Source of the DNA: Verrucomicrobiales bacterium
Lineage (GTDB): Bacteria; Verrucomicrobiota; Verrucomicrobiia; Verrucomicrobiales; DEV007
Assembly: GCA_013911195.1 (NCBI GenBank)
Contig: JACETS010000099.1
Coordinates: forward strand, 1 to 9,241
Length of the DNA: 9,241 nucleotides
Reading direction: 5' to 3'
This document shows, piece by piece, positions 1 to 7,634 of this stretch. The position numbers and the translations under genes were made by a program. Below the pieces are notes generated by a model. That model worked only from the letters and a program-made list of their open reading frames with translations. It searched no databases and was not told the origin of the DNA. Position 1 is the first letter of the stretch, and each line of letters starts with the position of its first letter.

Positions 1-3000
1 GTCTTTAAAGTAAACATTGGTCAATTCTATTGGTGTTGCTGATCTATTTAGGAATTCAATAAATTCGTAATCATCTCTATCTTTTGAAACGTTTATTTCA
101 TTGATTTCCTCTGGATTTGCCGGGTGATAATGGAATTCTGAAATAGAAAGATTGTTGGCATTAGCTTTAACCGAACCAATAGAAAAGTAAGCTTCATTTA
201 ATGCGCTCCATTCTCTTGTTGATGGGTTGTAAGCTCTAGCTTTTACAAGTGCAGGCTCAGATAAGGTAATTGCTTCAGTAACTCTACTTCCCTTGCTTGA
301 GTCAACTTCACCTCTTAAAAATAGGTCAAAACTAATGTCTGAGCTTGCTGGTGAAGAGTTATGAATTTCTACTGCAACATGATTTATTCCATTGATAAAA
401 TTTGAACTGGGGATTTGGTATTCATAATACTTTCTCTCATTAGGAGTGCCAGAAGTTGCATAAGTATCGAATTTTGCATCAATAGGTAGATTATTTGTTC
501 TAATTAATTCTTTTCCATTGGCATAAACGGCTGCTCCATCGTCATATTTGAGCCGGATTAAGAAATATGAATAAGCGCTTGGTTTACTGAGCTCTACAGT
601 GGTTCTGAAATATGTAGTAGCGTTCCTTTGTATTCCAGGCGCTGGATCAGAATCCACAAAATTGACGAGGGTAGCCTCATCCCCCTCTTTATATCCATGT
701 TCTGAGGGGCCTGATAACCATTCGGAATCATCAAAGTCCTGAGTAAACCAAGATGTGCCAGGATCGGTCCCGTTATCGAGATATTTCCACTCATATCCTG
801 TGCTAATAAAATCTTTCGGAATGGGAGCCTCATCTGAGAAGGATGCTGAAATTGATGTTGGGTTAATATTGCCTCCTGATAATCTTGGGTCACTTCCATC
901 CAGAGTGTATCTTATTTGGATGGTATTTGTGCTCATTGTAATTCCTCCACCTTTAGGTATAGATCCACCGTGCTGACTGAAGACTGGAGCGATTAGATCT
1001 GGATACATTCCCGCGGATCTGAATCGTGCCAACATGTTTGCAGGAAGTTTTGGGAGTTGGTTGTTTAGTAAGTTATTTTGATAGGCCTCCCAAGATGTGG
1101 GGGAGTGATTGCTTCTTCCGCCCCTTACATTAGTCCATCGTGCTGCCTCTGCTAGGAAAGGGACTTTAACTTCATCTACTCTTTTTTGTAACCTCGATGT
1201 TAATCGCTGGGCAGTCATTGCTCCATTGTTAAAGTAGTGTTTGTGAATTCGGTCAGCGAGTAATACTTTAAAATCAGGATCTCCTTCTCTTTTTAAGCGA
1301 GTCATTGCGTTTAAAGGACCATTGTGGGTGACTTGATGATTTGGAGGCCTTAGGTAACCATCTGCATCCTTAATAAAAAATTTAAAAGGAACATCCAAAG
1401 GGACAGATCCGACGCTTCTAAATTCAGATTCTGAATTACCGGATGTCCACAGTAACATGAAATCTATCATATTTGGAATGTCCATATGGTTGGAAGCTGC
1501 TGAAAAAGGAGAGTTTCCATTAATTAAATTTCTTGTTTCTCTCCAATATTGGCCATCACCATCAAAGACAACACCTTGGAGAAATTCATTTCCTGTATTA
1601 TTCGCATTAATAGCCTCATAGTCCTCTTTTGTTCCTCCAAAATATTCTGAGGCCATTGCTGCATTCCACCTTTCTCGTAAATGGTACATGCCCCAGTATT
1701 GACTATTGAGGTAAACATGAACGAATCTTCCGTGAGGGGCAATGTTCCCCATTTCAAGCATACTATCGTCTGTAAATCGGTTGGACATGTAGGCGCCCCT
1801 ATCGATCATATCATGTGAACCAGATCTAAGATTGATACTGTCGAATTCTTGAGCTGGGGGGGTATCGTATTCGAATCCATCAAAGATGGGGTATCTAAGT
1901 TTGGTTGCTCCATATTCCCCTCTGAAATAGATTCTGAAAGATTTTTTTGAGAAGTTTGTGAAATAGCCTCCAAAGTGAGTAACTCCTGCGTTTTCTTGGA
2001 ATCCCTTTTTCCCATCAGGAAAGATCATTTCAATTGATAAAAGCTTTTCTTCTTCTGTGTTGAGCCGATTAGGTTCTGCCAAAGAAAGCGATATAGTAGG
2101 AAGACCTTTTAATGCATCAATCATTAAAGGTTTGTATCTAGCGTTTTCAGTTATGCTACTACTCATTGTTCTTTGTTTGACTACATCTTCAGTAAAAACA
2201 TAAGTATGTGTATCAATGTTAGTTGATGAGAAATTTGGTTTGTATGCTATTGCTCTGACTACTGTTGTTTGATCAATTGTTATTGGTGCAGAGTATATCT
2301 CTCCAGTGGATTCAGACGGAGGGGTTCCATCTAATGTGTATCTGATCTCAGCTCCTTCGGTGGCACTTGTTATTTCAAGCTCAAAAGGATCCTCATAAAA
2401 TCCTCTGTTGGTACTAAATTTGGTGTCTTTTACCAGTCCTTTGATGATTTTTTTATTTAGTTCACCGGGAGAGGGGATCAAAAAATAACCTAATTCAGGC
2501 TTGTCGATGTTTGTTTTCTTTGCCTCTATTGCTGGGGAGATTAAAAAGTCAGAGCTGTTCGTTGATCCATTCAAGCCGTGTATAGCAAGAAGGTTTGTAC
2601 CATTGTTTAAAGGTGCTGATATAAGGTATTCAAAAAAGCTTATTGCGTCGTTTTCGTTTGACCTATTAGATGTAGATCTAGAATTCCACTCTGGATTATC
2701 AGGGGCGCTCTCAGAGTGTATCTGTTTACCATTGAGGTAAGCAATGAAGCCATCTTCCCATTTCATTTTAAGTGATAATTCACTAATGCCTCTAGGGTCA
2801 TCAATATTGAAGGGTATTCTTATATAAATTGATGAATTTTTTCCGCGCATTGAAGTGTTTACATCACCACCTTCGCCTATGTGTGGTATGTATTTGGAAG
2901 TGTTATCGTAACCGATGCCAGTGTTTCCAGCATTCCAATCTGAGTCATCAAATGAATCACTATTCCAATTTGTGATGGTAGAATCAGGAACTTTCCATTT

Positions 3001-3510
3001 TGCTTGGCTTCCTTCTTTTAAAAGAGAAATGTTTTGAGGTTCTCCGTAACCTTCTCCAAATGAAACATCCTCGAATTGCTCAGAGTAATTTGAAAACTCG
3101 CTTGCTATTGTGAGGCCGTCAGGCATTACCAACGCCAAGTAACCTCCTGATGCATTAAGTCTGAAATTGGTATGGAGCTCACTTTGTGGATCTTTTTTAT
3201 CTTTACCTGAGGCAAAGATAAGAAGATATCCCTCGTCGTTAAAATTGGCAGGAGGAATTGTCCATTTAGTTAAATTTTGAGGATCATCTGTTAGATGGTA
3301 TCCACCTAAATTACCTTCTTCGCTATTTGAGTTCCAGAGCTCAATCCAGTCACTGTTGTCCTCATCCTCATCAAGAATACCCTTATTGTTATTCGCAAGA
3401 AATTCACTTATCGAAGCACTGCTTACAGTATCAGATGATAAGATGCCTTTGCCTATAAATAAGCATAATATGATGCTGGCAATAGTCTTTGCTTTAATAA
3501 AATAATCCAT
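1..3510 (-). CDS. Secreted LTD / CotH-kinase multidomain protein, partial (C-terminus outside window)
   Basis: The frame is open from ATG at 3510 to the window edge: 1170 codons and no stop, so the protein is longer than seen. Residues 1-25 look like a signal peptide (hydrophobic IASIILCLFIG). A lamin-tail domain follows (about 31-150, ISEFLANNN, DWIELWNS, LGGYHLTDDP). Then come a jellyroll-like module (about 167-330, FDDSDWNAGNTGIGYD, IAYLNGKQI), a chitobiase C-terminal-like module (about 365-435, IRYTLDGTPPSE) and a CotH-type domain (about 465-800, LPTISLSL, VHVYLNSQYWGMYHLRERW, FFIKDADGYL). A second chitobiase-like module (about 840-895, IRYTLDGSDPR), a second jellyroll (about 905-1090, WKYLDNGTDPGTSW) and the start of a second LTD (about 1120 on, LSISEFHYHP) follow. 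CotH proteins of Bacillus spores are protein kinases; the role of these large secreted versions is unknown to me. It lies 16 nt after the SMP-30 gene. No Shine-Dalgarno is visible. Domain calls are secure; function is not. Confidence 0.9.
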   Translation of the reverse strand, partial: MDYFIKAKTIASIILCLFIGKGILSSDTVSSASISEFLANNNKGILDEDEDNSDWIELWNSNSEEGNLGGYHLTDDPQNLTKWTIPPANFNDEGYLLIFASGKDKKDPQSELHTNFRLNASGGYLALVMPDGLTIASEFSNYSEQFEDVSFGEGYGEPQNISLLKEGSQAKWKVPDSTITNWNSDSFDDSDWNAGNTGIGYDNTSKYIPHIGEGGDVNTSMRGKNSSIYIRIPFNIDDPRGISELSLKMKWEDGFIAYLNGKQIHSESAPDNPEWNSRSTSNRSNENDAISFFEYLISAPLNNGTNLLAIHGLNGSTNSSDFLISPAIEAKKTNIDKPELGYFLIPSPGELNKKIIKGLVKDTKFSTNRGFYEDPFELEITSATEGAEIRYTLDGTPPSESTGEIYSAPITIDQTTVVRAIAYKPNFSSTNIDTHTYVFTEDVVKQRTMSSSITENARYKPLMIDALKGLPTISLSLAEPNRLNTEEEKLLSIEMIFPDGKKGFQENAGVTHFGGYFTNFSKKSFRIYFRGEYGATKLRYPIFDGFEYDTPPAQEFDSINLRSGSHDMIDRGAYMSNRFTDDSMLEMGNIAPHGRFVHVYLNSQYWGMYHLRERWNAAMASEYFGGTKEDYEAINANNTGNEFLQGVVFDGDGQYWRETRNLINGNSPFSAASNHMDIPNMIDFMLLWTSGNSESEFRSVGSVPLDVPFKFFIKDADGYLRPPNHQVTHNGPLNAMTRLKREGDPDFKVLLADRIHKHYFNNGAMTAQRLTSRLQKRVDEVKVPFLAEAARWTNVRGGRSNHSPTSWEAYQNNLLNNQLPKLPANMLARFRSAGMYPDLIAPVFSQHGGSIPKGGGITMSTNTIQIRYTLDGSDPRLSGGNINPTSISASFSDEAPIPKDFISTGYEWKYLDNGTDPGTSWFTQDFDDSEWLSGPSEHGYKEGDEATLVNFVDSDPAPGIQRNATTYFRTTVELSKPSAYSYFLIRLKYDDGAAVYANGKELIRTNNLPIDAKFDTYATSGTPNERKYYEYQIPSSNFINGINHVAVEIHNSSPASSDISFDLFLRGEVDSSKGSRVTEAITLSEPALVKARAYNPSTREWSALNEAYFSIGSVKANANNLSISEFHYHPANPEEINEINVSKDRDDYEFIEFLNRSATPIELTNVYFKD

Positions 3511-3526
3511 TACTTGAATTATAAAA

Positions 3527-4570
3527 TTACCAGCCTGCCCCTTTAACTTTTGTCTGAACTCTGCAGATATACATATCAGCCGTTAAGTATAGCACTGAGC
3601 CATCGTTGCCCCAACCGCAGTTGGCTGTTTTTTCACCGCTACTAATTCTTCCTAAAAGTTTACCTTCAGGATTGAATACCAAAACTCCACCCGGACCAGT
3701 TGCCCAGACATTTCCTTTATTATCAACTTTAAGACCATCTGGTAGTCCGGGCAAATTTCCAACATCTTTTGTAGCGTCGTAAAATAATTCGCCCTTACTT
3801 AGTGTTCCGTCCTTATTGACCGAAAACTTTTTCCATATTGCTGACTTAGGATCAGACTGTGCAACATAGAGGGTTTTTTCGTCAGGCGAAAATGCTATCC
3901 CGTTAGGTCGAGTCATTTCTTTTGTTAAAAGTGTTAGTTCCCCAGACTTTGATAATCTATAAACTCCACAAAAATCTAATTCTCTTCTAGGGTCATTATA
4001 TCTTTTTGGTAGTCCGTAGGGAGGATCTGTGAAGTATAGATCTCCGTTTGAGTGATAGCATGCATCGTTAGGGCTGTTTAGTCTTTTCCCTTGGTAGTTG
4101 TTAACAAGAGTCATTTTTCCTCCTTTTTTACTCATTACTGAGATTCTTCGATCTCCGTGTTCGCACGAAACTAGTCTCCCTTTTGAATCCAAGATTAGAC
4201 CATTGCTCCCAGGTTCGTTACCGTAGTCTGTAGCTCCAGTGTATCCAGATGGTTTGAGAAACAAATCAACACCAACGCCTTCTTTCCATTTCATAACTGA
4301 GTTTCGTGGGATGTCAGAAAACAAAAGATGGCCACCTTCATCGTCATTTATCCATACTGGACCTTCGGCCCAGATAAAACCATCCGCTAAGACCTCTATT
4401 TTTGCATTTTCATCGATGAGCTCATTGATCTCAGGTGATAATCTTAATATTTCTCCAATCGAAGGAAAGTTTTTTGTATCTATTGTGCTTATAGCTGGGG
4501 TTGAGGCGGATTGTGAGAATAAAGAGGAGGTACCTATTATAAGCCACCATAAGAATATCTGAGTTTTCAT
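3527..4570 (-). CDS. Secreted SMP-30/gluconolactonase-like beta-propeller protein
   Basis: The product is 347 aa and starts at ATG 4570. Residues 1-20 form a likely signal peptide (MKTQIFLWWLIIGTSSLFSQ), so it probably acts outside the cytoplasm. The rest fits the SMP-30/gluconolactonase/LRE six-bladed propeller. The metal-ligand motifs are all present in order: E69 in EGPVW, N168 in NSPND, N223 in RPNG and D278 in LPDG. Their spacing (99, 55, 55) is close to that of human SMP30 (E18, N103, N154, D204), so the site looks intact. Family members hydrolyse sugar lactones such as gluconolactone using a divalent cation; the substrate here cannot be read from sequence, and some family members have other esterase or lactonase roles. 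The protein ends in KGAGW. The gene leads the likely two-gene transcript with the LTD-CotH gene and faces away from the VWA gene. Confidence 0.9.
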   Translation of the reverse strand: MKTQIFLWWLIIGTSSLFSQSASTPAISTIDTKNFPSIGEILRLSPEINELIDENAKIEVLADGFIWAEGPVWINDDEGGHLLFSDIPRNSVMKWKEGVGVDLFLKPSGYTGATDYGNEPGSNGLILDSKGRLVSCEHGDRRISVMSKKGGKMTLVNNYQGKRLNSPNDACYHSNGDLYFTDPPYGLPKRYNDPRRELDFCGVYRLSKSGELTLLTKEMTRPNGIAFSPDEKTLYVAQSDPKSAIWKKFSVNKDGTLSKGELFYDATKDVGNLPGLPDGLKVDNKGNVWATGPGGVLVFNPEGKLLGRISSGEKTANCGWGNDGSVLYLTADMYICRVQTKVKGAGW

Positions 4571-4709
4571 GTTTTTTATATTAGGCCTTTAGATGAGTTC
4601 TTAAAAGCAAAACTATACTTTTTACTCAATTGAAGGTTTTAATGTAAAAACTGATTTAAAATTCGAAGGTTATAAATAAACATGTATGGTTGATTCTTTC
4701 ATTTCATAA
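4571..4709. promoter_or_regulatory. Divergent intergenic region, SMP-30 gene / VWA gene
   Basis: These 139 AT-rich bases separate two genes that point away from each other, so promoters for both should lie here. For the minus strand, TATAGT at 4612-4617 is a 5/6 match to a -10 box about 42 nt before the SMP-30 start, but I see no good -35 box. For the plus strand, TTGAAG (4630-4635) and TAAAAT (4657-4662) resemble promoter boxes but are 21 bp apart, which is too long; TATAAA at 4671-4676 is another candidate -10. An 8-bp palindrome TCAATTGA is at 4626-4633. The region must be regulatory by position; the individual boxes are weak guesses. Confidence 0.4.
4628..4675. repeat. Near-perfect direct repeat spaced about three helical turns
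   Basis: AATTGAAGGTTTTAA (4628-4642) and AATTCGAAGGTTATAA (4660-4675) match except for one inserted C and one T/A change. The GAAGGTT cores start at 4632 and 4665, 33 bp apart, which would put both on the same face of the helix. Such spacing is typical of paired operator sites. It lies 35-82 nt upstream of the VWA start and 58-105 nt upstream of the SMP-30 start. No regulator is identified. Confidence 0.4.
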
Positions 4710-5810
4710 ATGGATAAGAAAAAAAAATCGGGCAAAAGTTTTGAAAAACTGGCCATTGGCGAATCTGGCCAAAGGACACCTAATTACCCTTCAAAATCAA
4801 GGGGTGGAGCAAAGCTGTTTTCATTATTTTTCTCTCTTTTGTTAAATGCAGGAATATTATTGGTTTTAATGCTAATTAGTATCTCGGTTTTTAGGCAGGA
4901 AGTGGTAGAATTGGTTTTTGAGTCAGGTTCAAATGAGACCAAATTCGAAAATAATAAAAAGAGTTTTCAGATCTCAAAGAAACAAAAGCCTCAGCCTGCT
5001 AATGCATCAGCAGCGTCTCCAGTTATTTCTGCTGTTAATTTTTCAAATAATGCAGTGTTTGCCATTGAAGATAATGGAGCTTTGCAAAATTTTGGTATTG
5101 GTGATGGCTGGGGTAAAGGTGCGGATTTTGGATCAGGTCAAAAAGGAGGCAGTGTTGGTTTTTTCGGATCTAGATCAGTTGCAGAAAGAGTTGTGTTTGC
5201 TGTCGATGTTTCTGGTTCTTTATCGAAAATGCAATTTAGCATGATCAAGCGAGAATTGATTAAATCGCTCGACAGGCTTGCTTCATCAGTAGAATATCAA
5301 GTCATTTTCTTTTCTGGCCCCGCTTGGTTTGCAGAAGATGAACAAAGTGTAAAAAGCAGGACTCATACTGTTGTTCACGATGGTAAAGAATACATTTGGA
5401 ATACTCAGGGTGGCGCCAGCAGATATTATATAGAATCCAGAGAAGATTTGTATTCTTCATACTGGATTAGAGCGAGTCAGAGAAACATTAGAAAAACCAT
5501 TAGTAGGGTTGAGTTAGTAAAGAAGTCTTTTGGGACTGATTGGAGGCACCCTTTGAAAATGGCTTTAAATATGAATCCTTCCCCAGATGTAGTTTATTTT
5601 CTTACTGATGGAGTTGTAGGTAATGGTCAGCAAGCAGTCGACGAGGTGATTAAAATTAATAAAAGGGGGCCTAGAGCCAAAATATTCACAATCTCAATGA
5701 TGCAACCGAAAGCAGAAGATCTATTAAAAGATTTAGCGGATCGCTCCGGTGGTGATTTTTCTATAGTCCTTCAGAATGGTGAAGTTGAGAAAATGACAAA
5801 TAAAAAGTAA
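4710..5810 (+). CDS. Single-pass membrane protein with periplasmic VWA domain
   Basis: The product is 366 aa. A basic, lysine-rich N-terminus (residues 1-35) precedes one membrane segment (about 36-61, LFFSLLLNAGILLVLMLI), with R31 and K35 favouring N-inside and C-outside topology. A low-complexity linker (about 62-125) and a glycine-rich stretch (about 126-158) lead to a von Willebrand factor A domain (about 160-345). The MIDAS metal site is complete: D166, S168 and S170 (DVSGS), T276 (GTDWRHPL) and D300 (LTDG). About 100 residues lie between the first and second MIDAS elements and include an aromatic-rich section (YYIESREDLYSSYWIRAS) that looks like an insertion. VWA domains bind partner proteins through the metal; the partner is unknown. 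The architecture resembles TonB/ExbD-like anchored VWA proteins of PVC bacteria, but no ExbB/ExbD gene is adjacent. ATG 4710 has no Shine-Dalgarno; a 9-A run at 4719-4727 covers codons 4-6. Confidence 0.88.
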   Translation: MDKKKKSGKSFEKLAIGESGQRTPNYPSKSRGGAKLFSLFFSLLLNAGILLVLMLISISVFRQEVVELVFESGSNETKFENNKKSFQISKKQKPQPANASAASPVISAVNFSNNAVFAIEDNGALQNFGIGDGWGKGADFGSGQKGGSVGFFGSRSVAERVVFAVDVSGSLSKMQFSMIKRELIKSLDRLASSVEYQVIFFSGPAWFAEDEQSVKSRTHTVVHDGKEYIWNTQGGASRYYIESREDLYSSYWIRASQRNIRKTISRVELVKKSFGTDWRHPLKMALNMNPSPDVVYFLTDGVVGNGQQAVDEVIKINKRGPRAKIFTISMMQPKAEDLLKDLADRSGGDFSIVLQNGEVEKMTNKK

Positions 5811-5819
5811 CAATCGACA

Positions 5820-5835
5820 AAAAGTTACGACTTTT
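5820..5835. terminator. Weak AT-rich dyad at the convergent VWA/aspS junction
   Basis: AAAAGT (5820-5825) and ACTTTT (5830-5835) form a 6-bp stem around a TACG loop. It begins 10 nt past the VWA stop and covers the last codons and stop of aspS. It has only one G-C pair, so it would be a weak terminator at best. It is listed because the 14-nt gap (5811-5824) between converging genes holds no better candidate. Confidence 0.2.
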
Positions 5836-7615
5836 GATCATCCTCTCTAGTGGATTTTATATATATCTCCCTCAGTTGTTTGAAATCGACTGAAGAGGGG
5901 CTAGCTGACATTATATCGATACCTCTATTGTTTTTCGGAAAGGCAATTACTTCCCTGATGCTTTCCTCGCCAGCGATTAGCATAACTAATCTGTCAAAGC
6001 CAAGTGCAACTCCTCCATGGGGTGGAGCACCAAAGCTAAATGCGTCAAGTAGGTGGCCAAATTCTTCTGATGCCTGTTGTTCGTTAATGCCTAATGCTGA
6101 AAACATTTTGCTTTGAAGTGAGCTTTCATGGATTCTTATTGATCCCCCACCTATCTCGTTGCCATTTAAAACAATATCATAGGCTTCTGCACGAATGTCT
6201 CCAAACTTTGACTCATCATCAAGAAGGTGTTCATCCTCTTTTTTTGGTCTGGTGAAAGGGTGGTGTACAGCGTTCCACTTATCAGTTTCCTTGTCTTTTG
6301 CCAACAGGGGAAAGTCTGTTACCCAAAGGAAGTTAAGTGCGGAGCTTTCTTTTGTGAGACCTAGATACTGTGAGCACTCAAGGCGTATTCTACCAAGGAC
6401 TTCACATACTGTTAACCAATCCCCTGCACCAAATAAAATGAGATCACCCTCTTCAATTGACATTGCTTCTGAGAGTGCCTCTTTTTCTTTATCTGAAAAG
6501 AATTTTACTATTGGAGATTTCCATTCACCATCCTCAACTTTAATAAATGCCAAGCCTTTAGCTCCGTGAAGTTGAGCTGTTTCTGTTAGATGATTCATCT
6601 GGCCTGTTGTGACACAGGCAAAGTTTTTTGCATTGATGGCTTTTACGACTCCTCCATCTTTAATTGCTCCACTGAAAACTTTGAATTCACTATCTGAGAA
6701 GGTTTCACAAAGGTCTACAAGTTCAATTCCAAATCTGGTATCTGGTTTGTCACTTCCGAACTTATTCATTGCCTCATCATATGTCATTCTTTGAAATGGC
6801 AAATTAATTGAGGTGTCGATGGCTTCGATGAAACATCTTTTTAGAAGCCCTTCAATTAAGCTGATAATGTCTTCAGTCGTAACAAATGAGGCTTCAATAT
6901 CGACTTGTGTGAATTCAGGTTGACGGTCTGCTCTAAGGTCTTCGTCTCTAAAGCATCTTGCAATTTGGAAATATTTTTCAACACCTGCTACTTGGAGAAG
7001 TTGTTTGTATTGTTGGGGGGCTTGAGGAAGTGCATAGAACTTACCTGGATTCAACCTTGAGGGGACAAGAAAATCTCTCGCACCTTCGGGTGTGCTTTTA
7101 CTTAAGATAGGTGTTTCGATTTCAAGATATCCACCTTCATCAAGAAAATCTCTACATGATTTTGCGACCCTATGTCGAATTTGAAGATTACGGGCCATTC
7201 TTTCTCTTCTTAAATCTAGGTATCTGTACTTGAGCCTGATGTCTTCATTTGAGAGTTCTTTGTCGAGTTGGAATGGTAAAACTTCGGACTTATTTATAAT
7301 TTCTAAAGAACTAGCGACAAGTTCAATCTCACCAGTCTGGATGTTAGGGTTGACCGTCGATTGGCCTTCTATCTCAGGTCTTTCTGAAACAGTTCCAGTG
7401 ACCCTGACGATATCTTCCTGCCTTAAGCTGTGAGAATGTTTGGCAGCTTCAGCATCTTCCTCACTTCTAAAAACAGCCTGTGTTATACCTTCTCTATCTC
7501 TGACATCAATAAAAATAACACCGTGATGATCCCTCTTAGTATTAACCCAACCTATGATTGTGGCTGTTTGGCCAATGTGTTCTTTTCGTAATTCGTTGCA
7601 ATTGTGGGTTCGCAT
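5825..7615 (-). CDS. aspS: Aspartyl-tRNA synthetase (bacterial type, probably non-discriminating)
   Basis: This cytoplasmic class II synthetase attaches aspartate to tRNA using ATP. At 596 aa it has the usual bacterial AspRS length. The OB-fold anticodon domain is at about 1-105 (GWVNTKRDHHGVIFIDVRDREG). KYRYLDLRR (129-137) leads into motif 1, and RDFLDEGGYLEIETPILSKS is at 155-174. The aspartate-site loop LPQAPQQYKQLL is at 196-207, and motif 2 at 219-239 (RCFRDEDLRADRQPEFTQVD). The bacterial GAD insertion lies at about 300-420. Motif 3 is at about 534-546 (GGVALGFDRL, R542). H30 sits where E. coli has Leu30 and Pseudomonas has His31; His there is linked to non-discriminating enzymes that also charge tRNA(Asn). 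It starts at ATG 7615, 19 nt after hisS, so the two are co-transcribed. The leader has no Shine-Dalgarno. Confidence 0.97.
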   Translation of the reverse strand: MRTHNCNELRKEHIGQTATIIGWVNTKRDHHGVIFIDVRDREGITQAVFRSEEDAEAAKHSHSLRQEDIVRVTGTVSERPEIEGQSTVNPNIQTGEIELVASSLEIINKSEVLPFQLDKELSNEDIRLKYRYLDLRRERMARNLQIRHRVAKSCRDFLDEGGYLEIETPILSKSTPEGARDFLVPSRLNPGKFYALPQAPQQYKQLLQVAGVEKYFQIARCFRDEDLRADRQPEFTQVDIEASFVTTEDIISLIEGLLKRCFIEAIDTSINLPFQRMTYDEAMNKFGSDKPDTRFGIELVDLCETFSDSEFKVFSGAIKDGGVVKAINAKNFACVTTGQMNHLTETAQLHGAKGLAFIKVEDGEWKSPIVKFFSDKEKEALSEAMSIEEGDLILFGAGDWLTVCEVLGRIRLECSQYLGLTKESSALNFLWVTDFPLLAKDKETDKWNAVHHPFTRPKKEDEHLLDDESKFGDIRAEAYDIVLNGNEIGGGSIRIHESSLQSKMFSALGINEQQASEEFGHLLDAFSFGAPPHGGVALGFDRLVMLIAGEESIREVIAFPKNNRGIDIMSASPSSVDFKQLREIYIKSTREDDQKS

Positions 7616-7634
7616 TTTGGATGGTTTTTTAGGT

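Noticed and set aside
1524..2015. Minus-strand ORFs of 77 and 69 codons within the LTD-CotH region
   Set aside because: They are out of frame with the continuous 1170-codon reading frame that carries the recognisable domains.
4239..4562. 107-codon plus-strand ORF opposite the SMP-30 gene
   Set aside because: It is antisense to a strongly supported coding region and its product has no recognisable features.
4918..5244. 108-codon plus-strand ORF inside the VWA gene in another frame
   Set aside because: It overlaps the linker and the start of the VWA domain, whose motifs are clearly read in the main frame.
5850..7433. Several plus-strand ORFs of 61-124 codons opposite aspS
   Set aside because: All are antisense shadows of aspS, which has complete class II motifs in its own frame.
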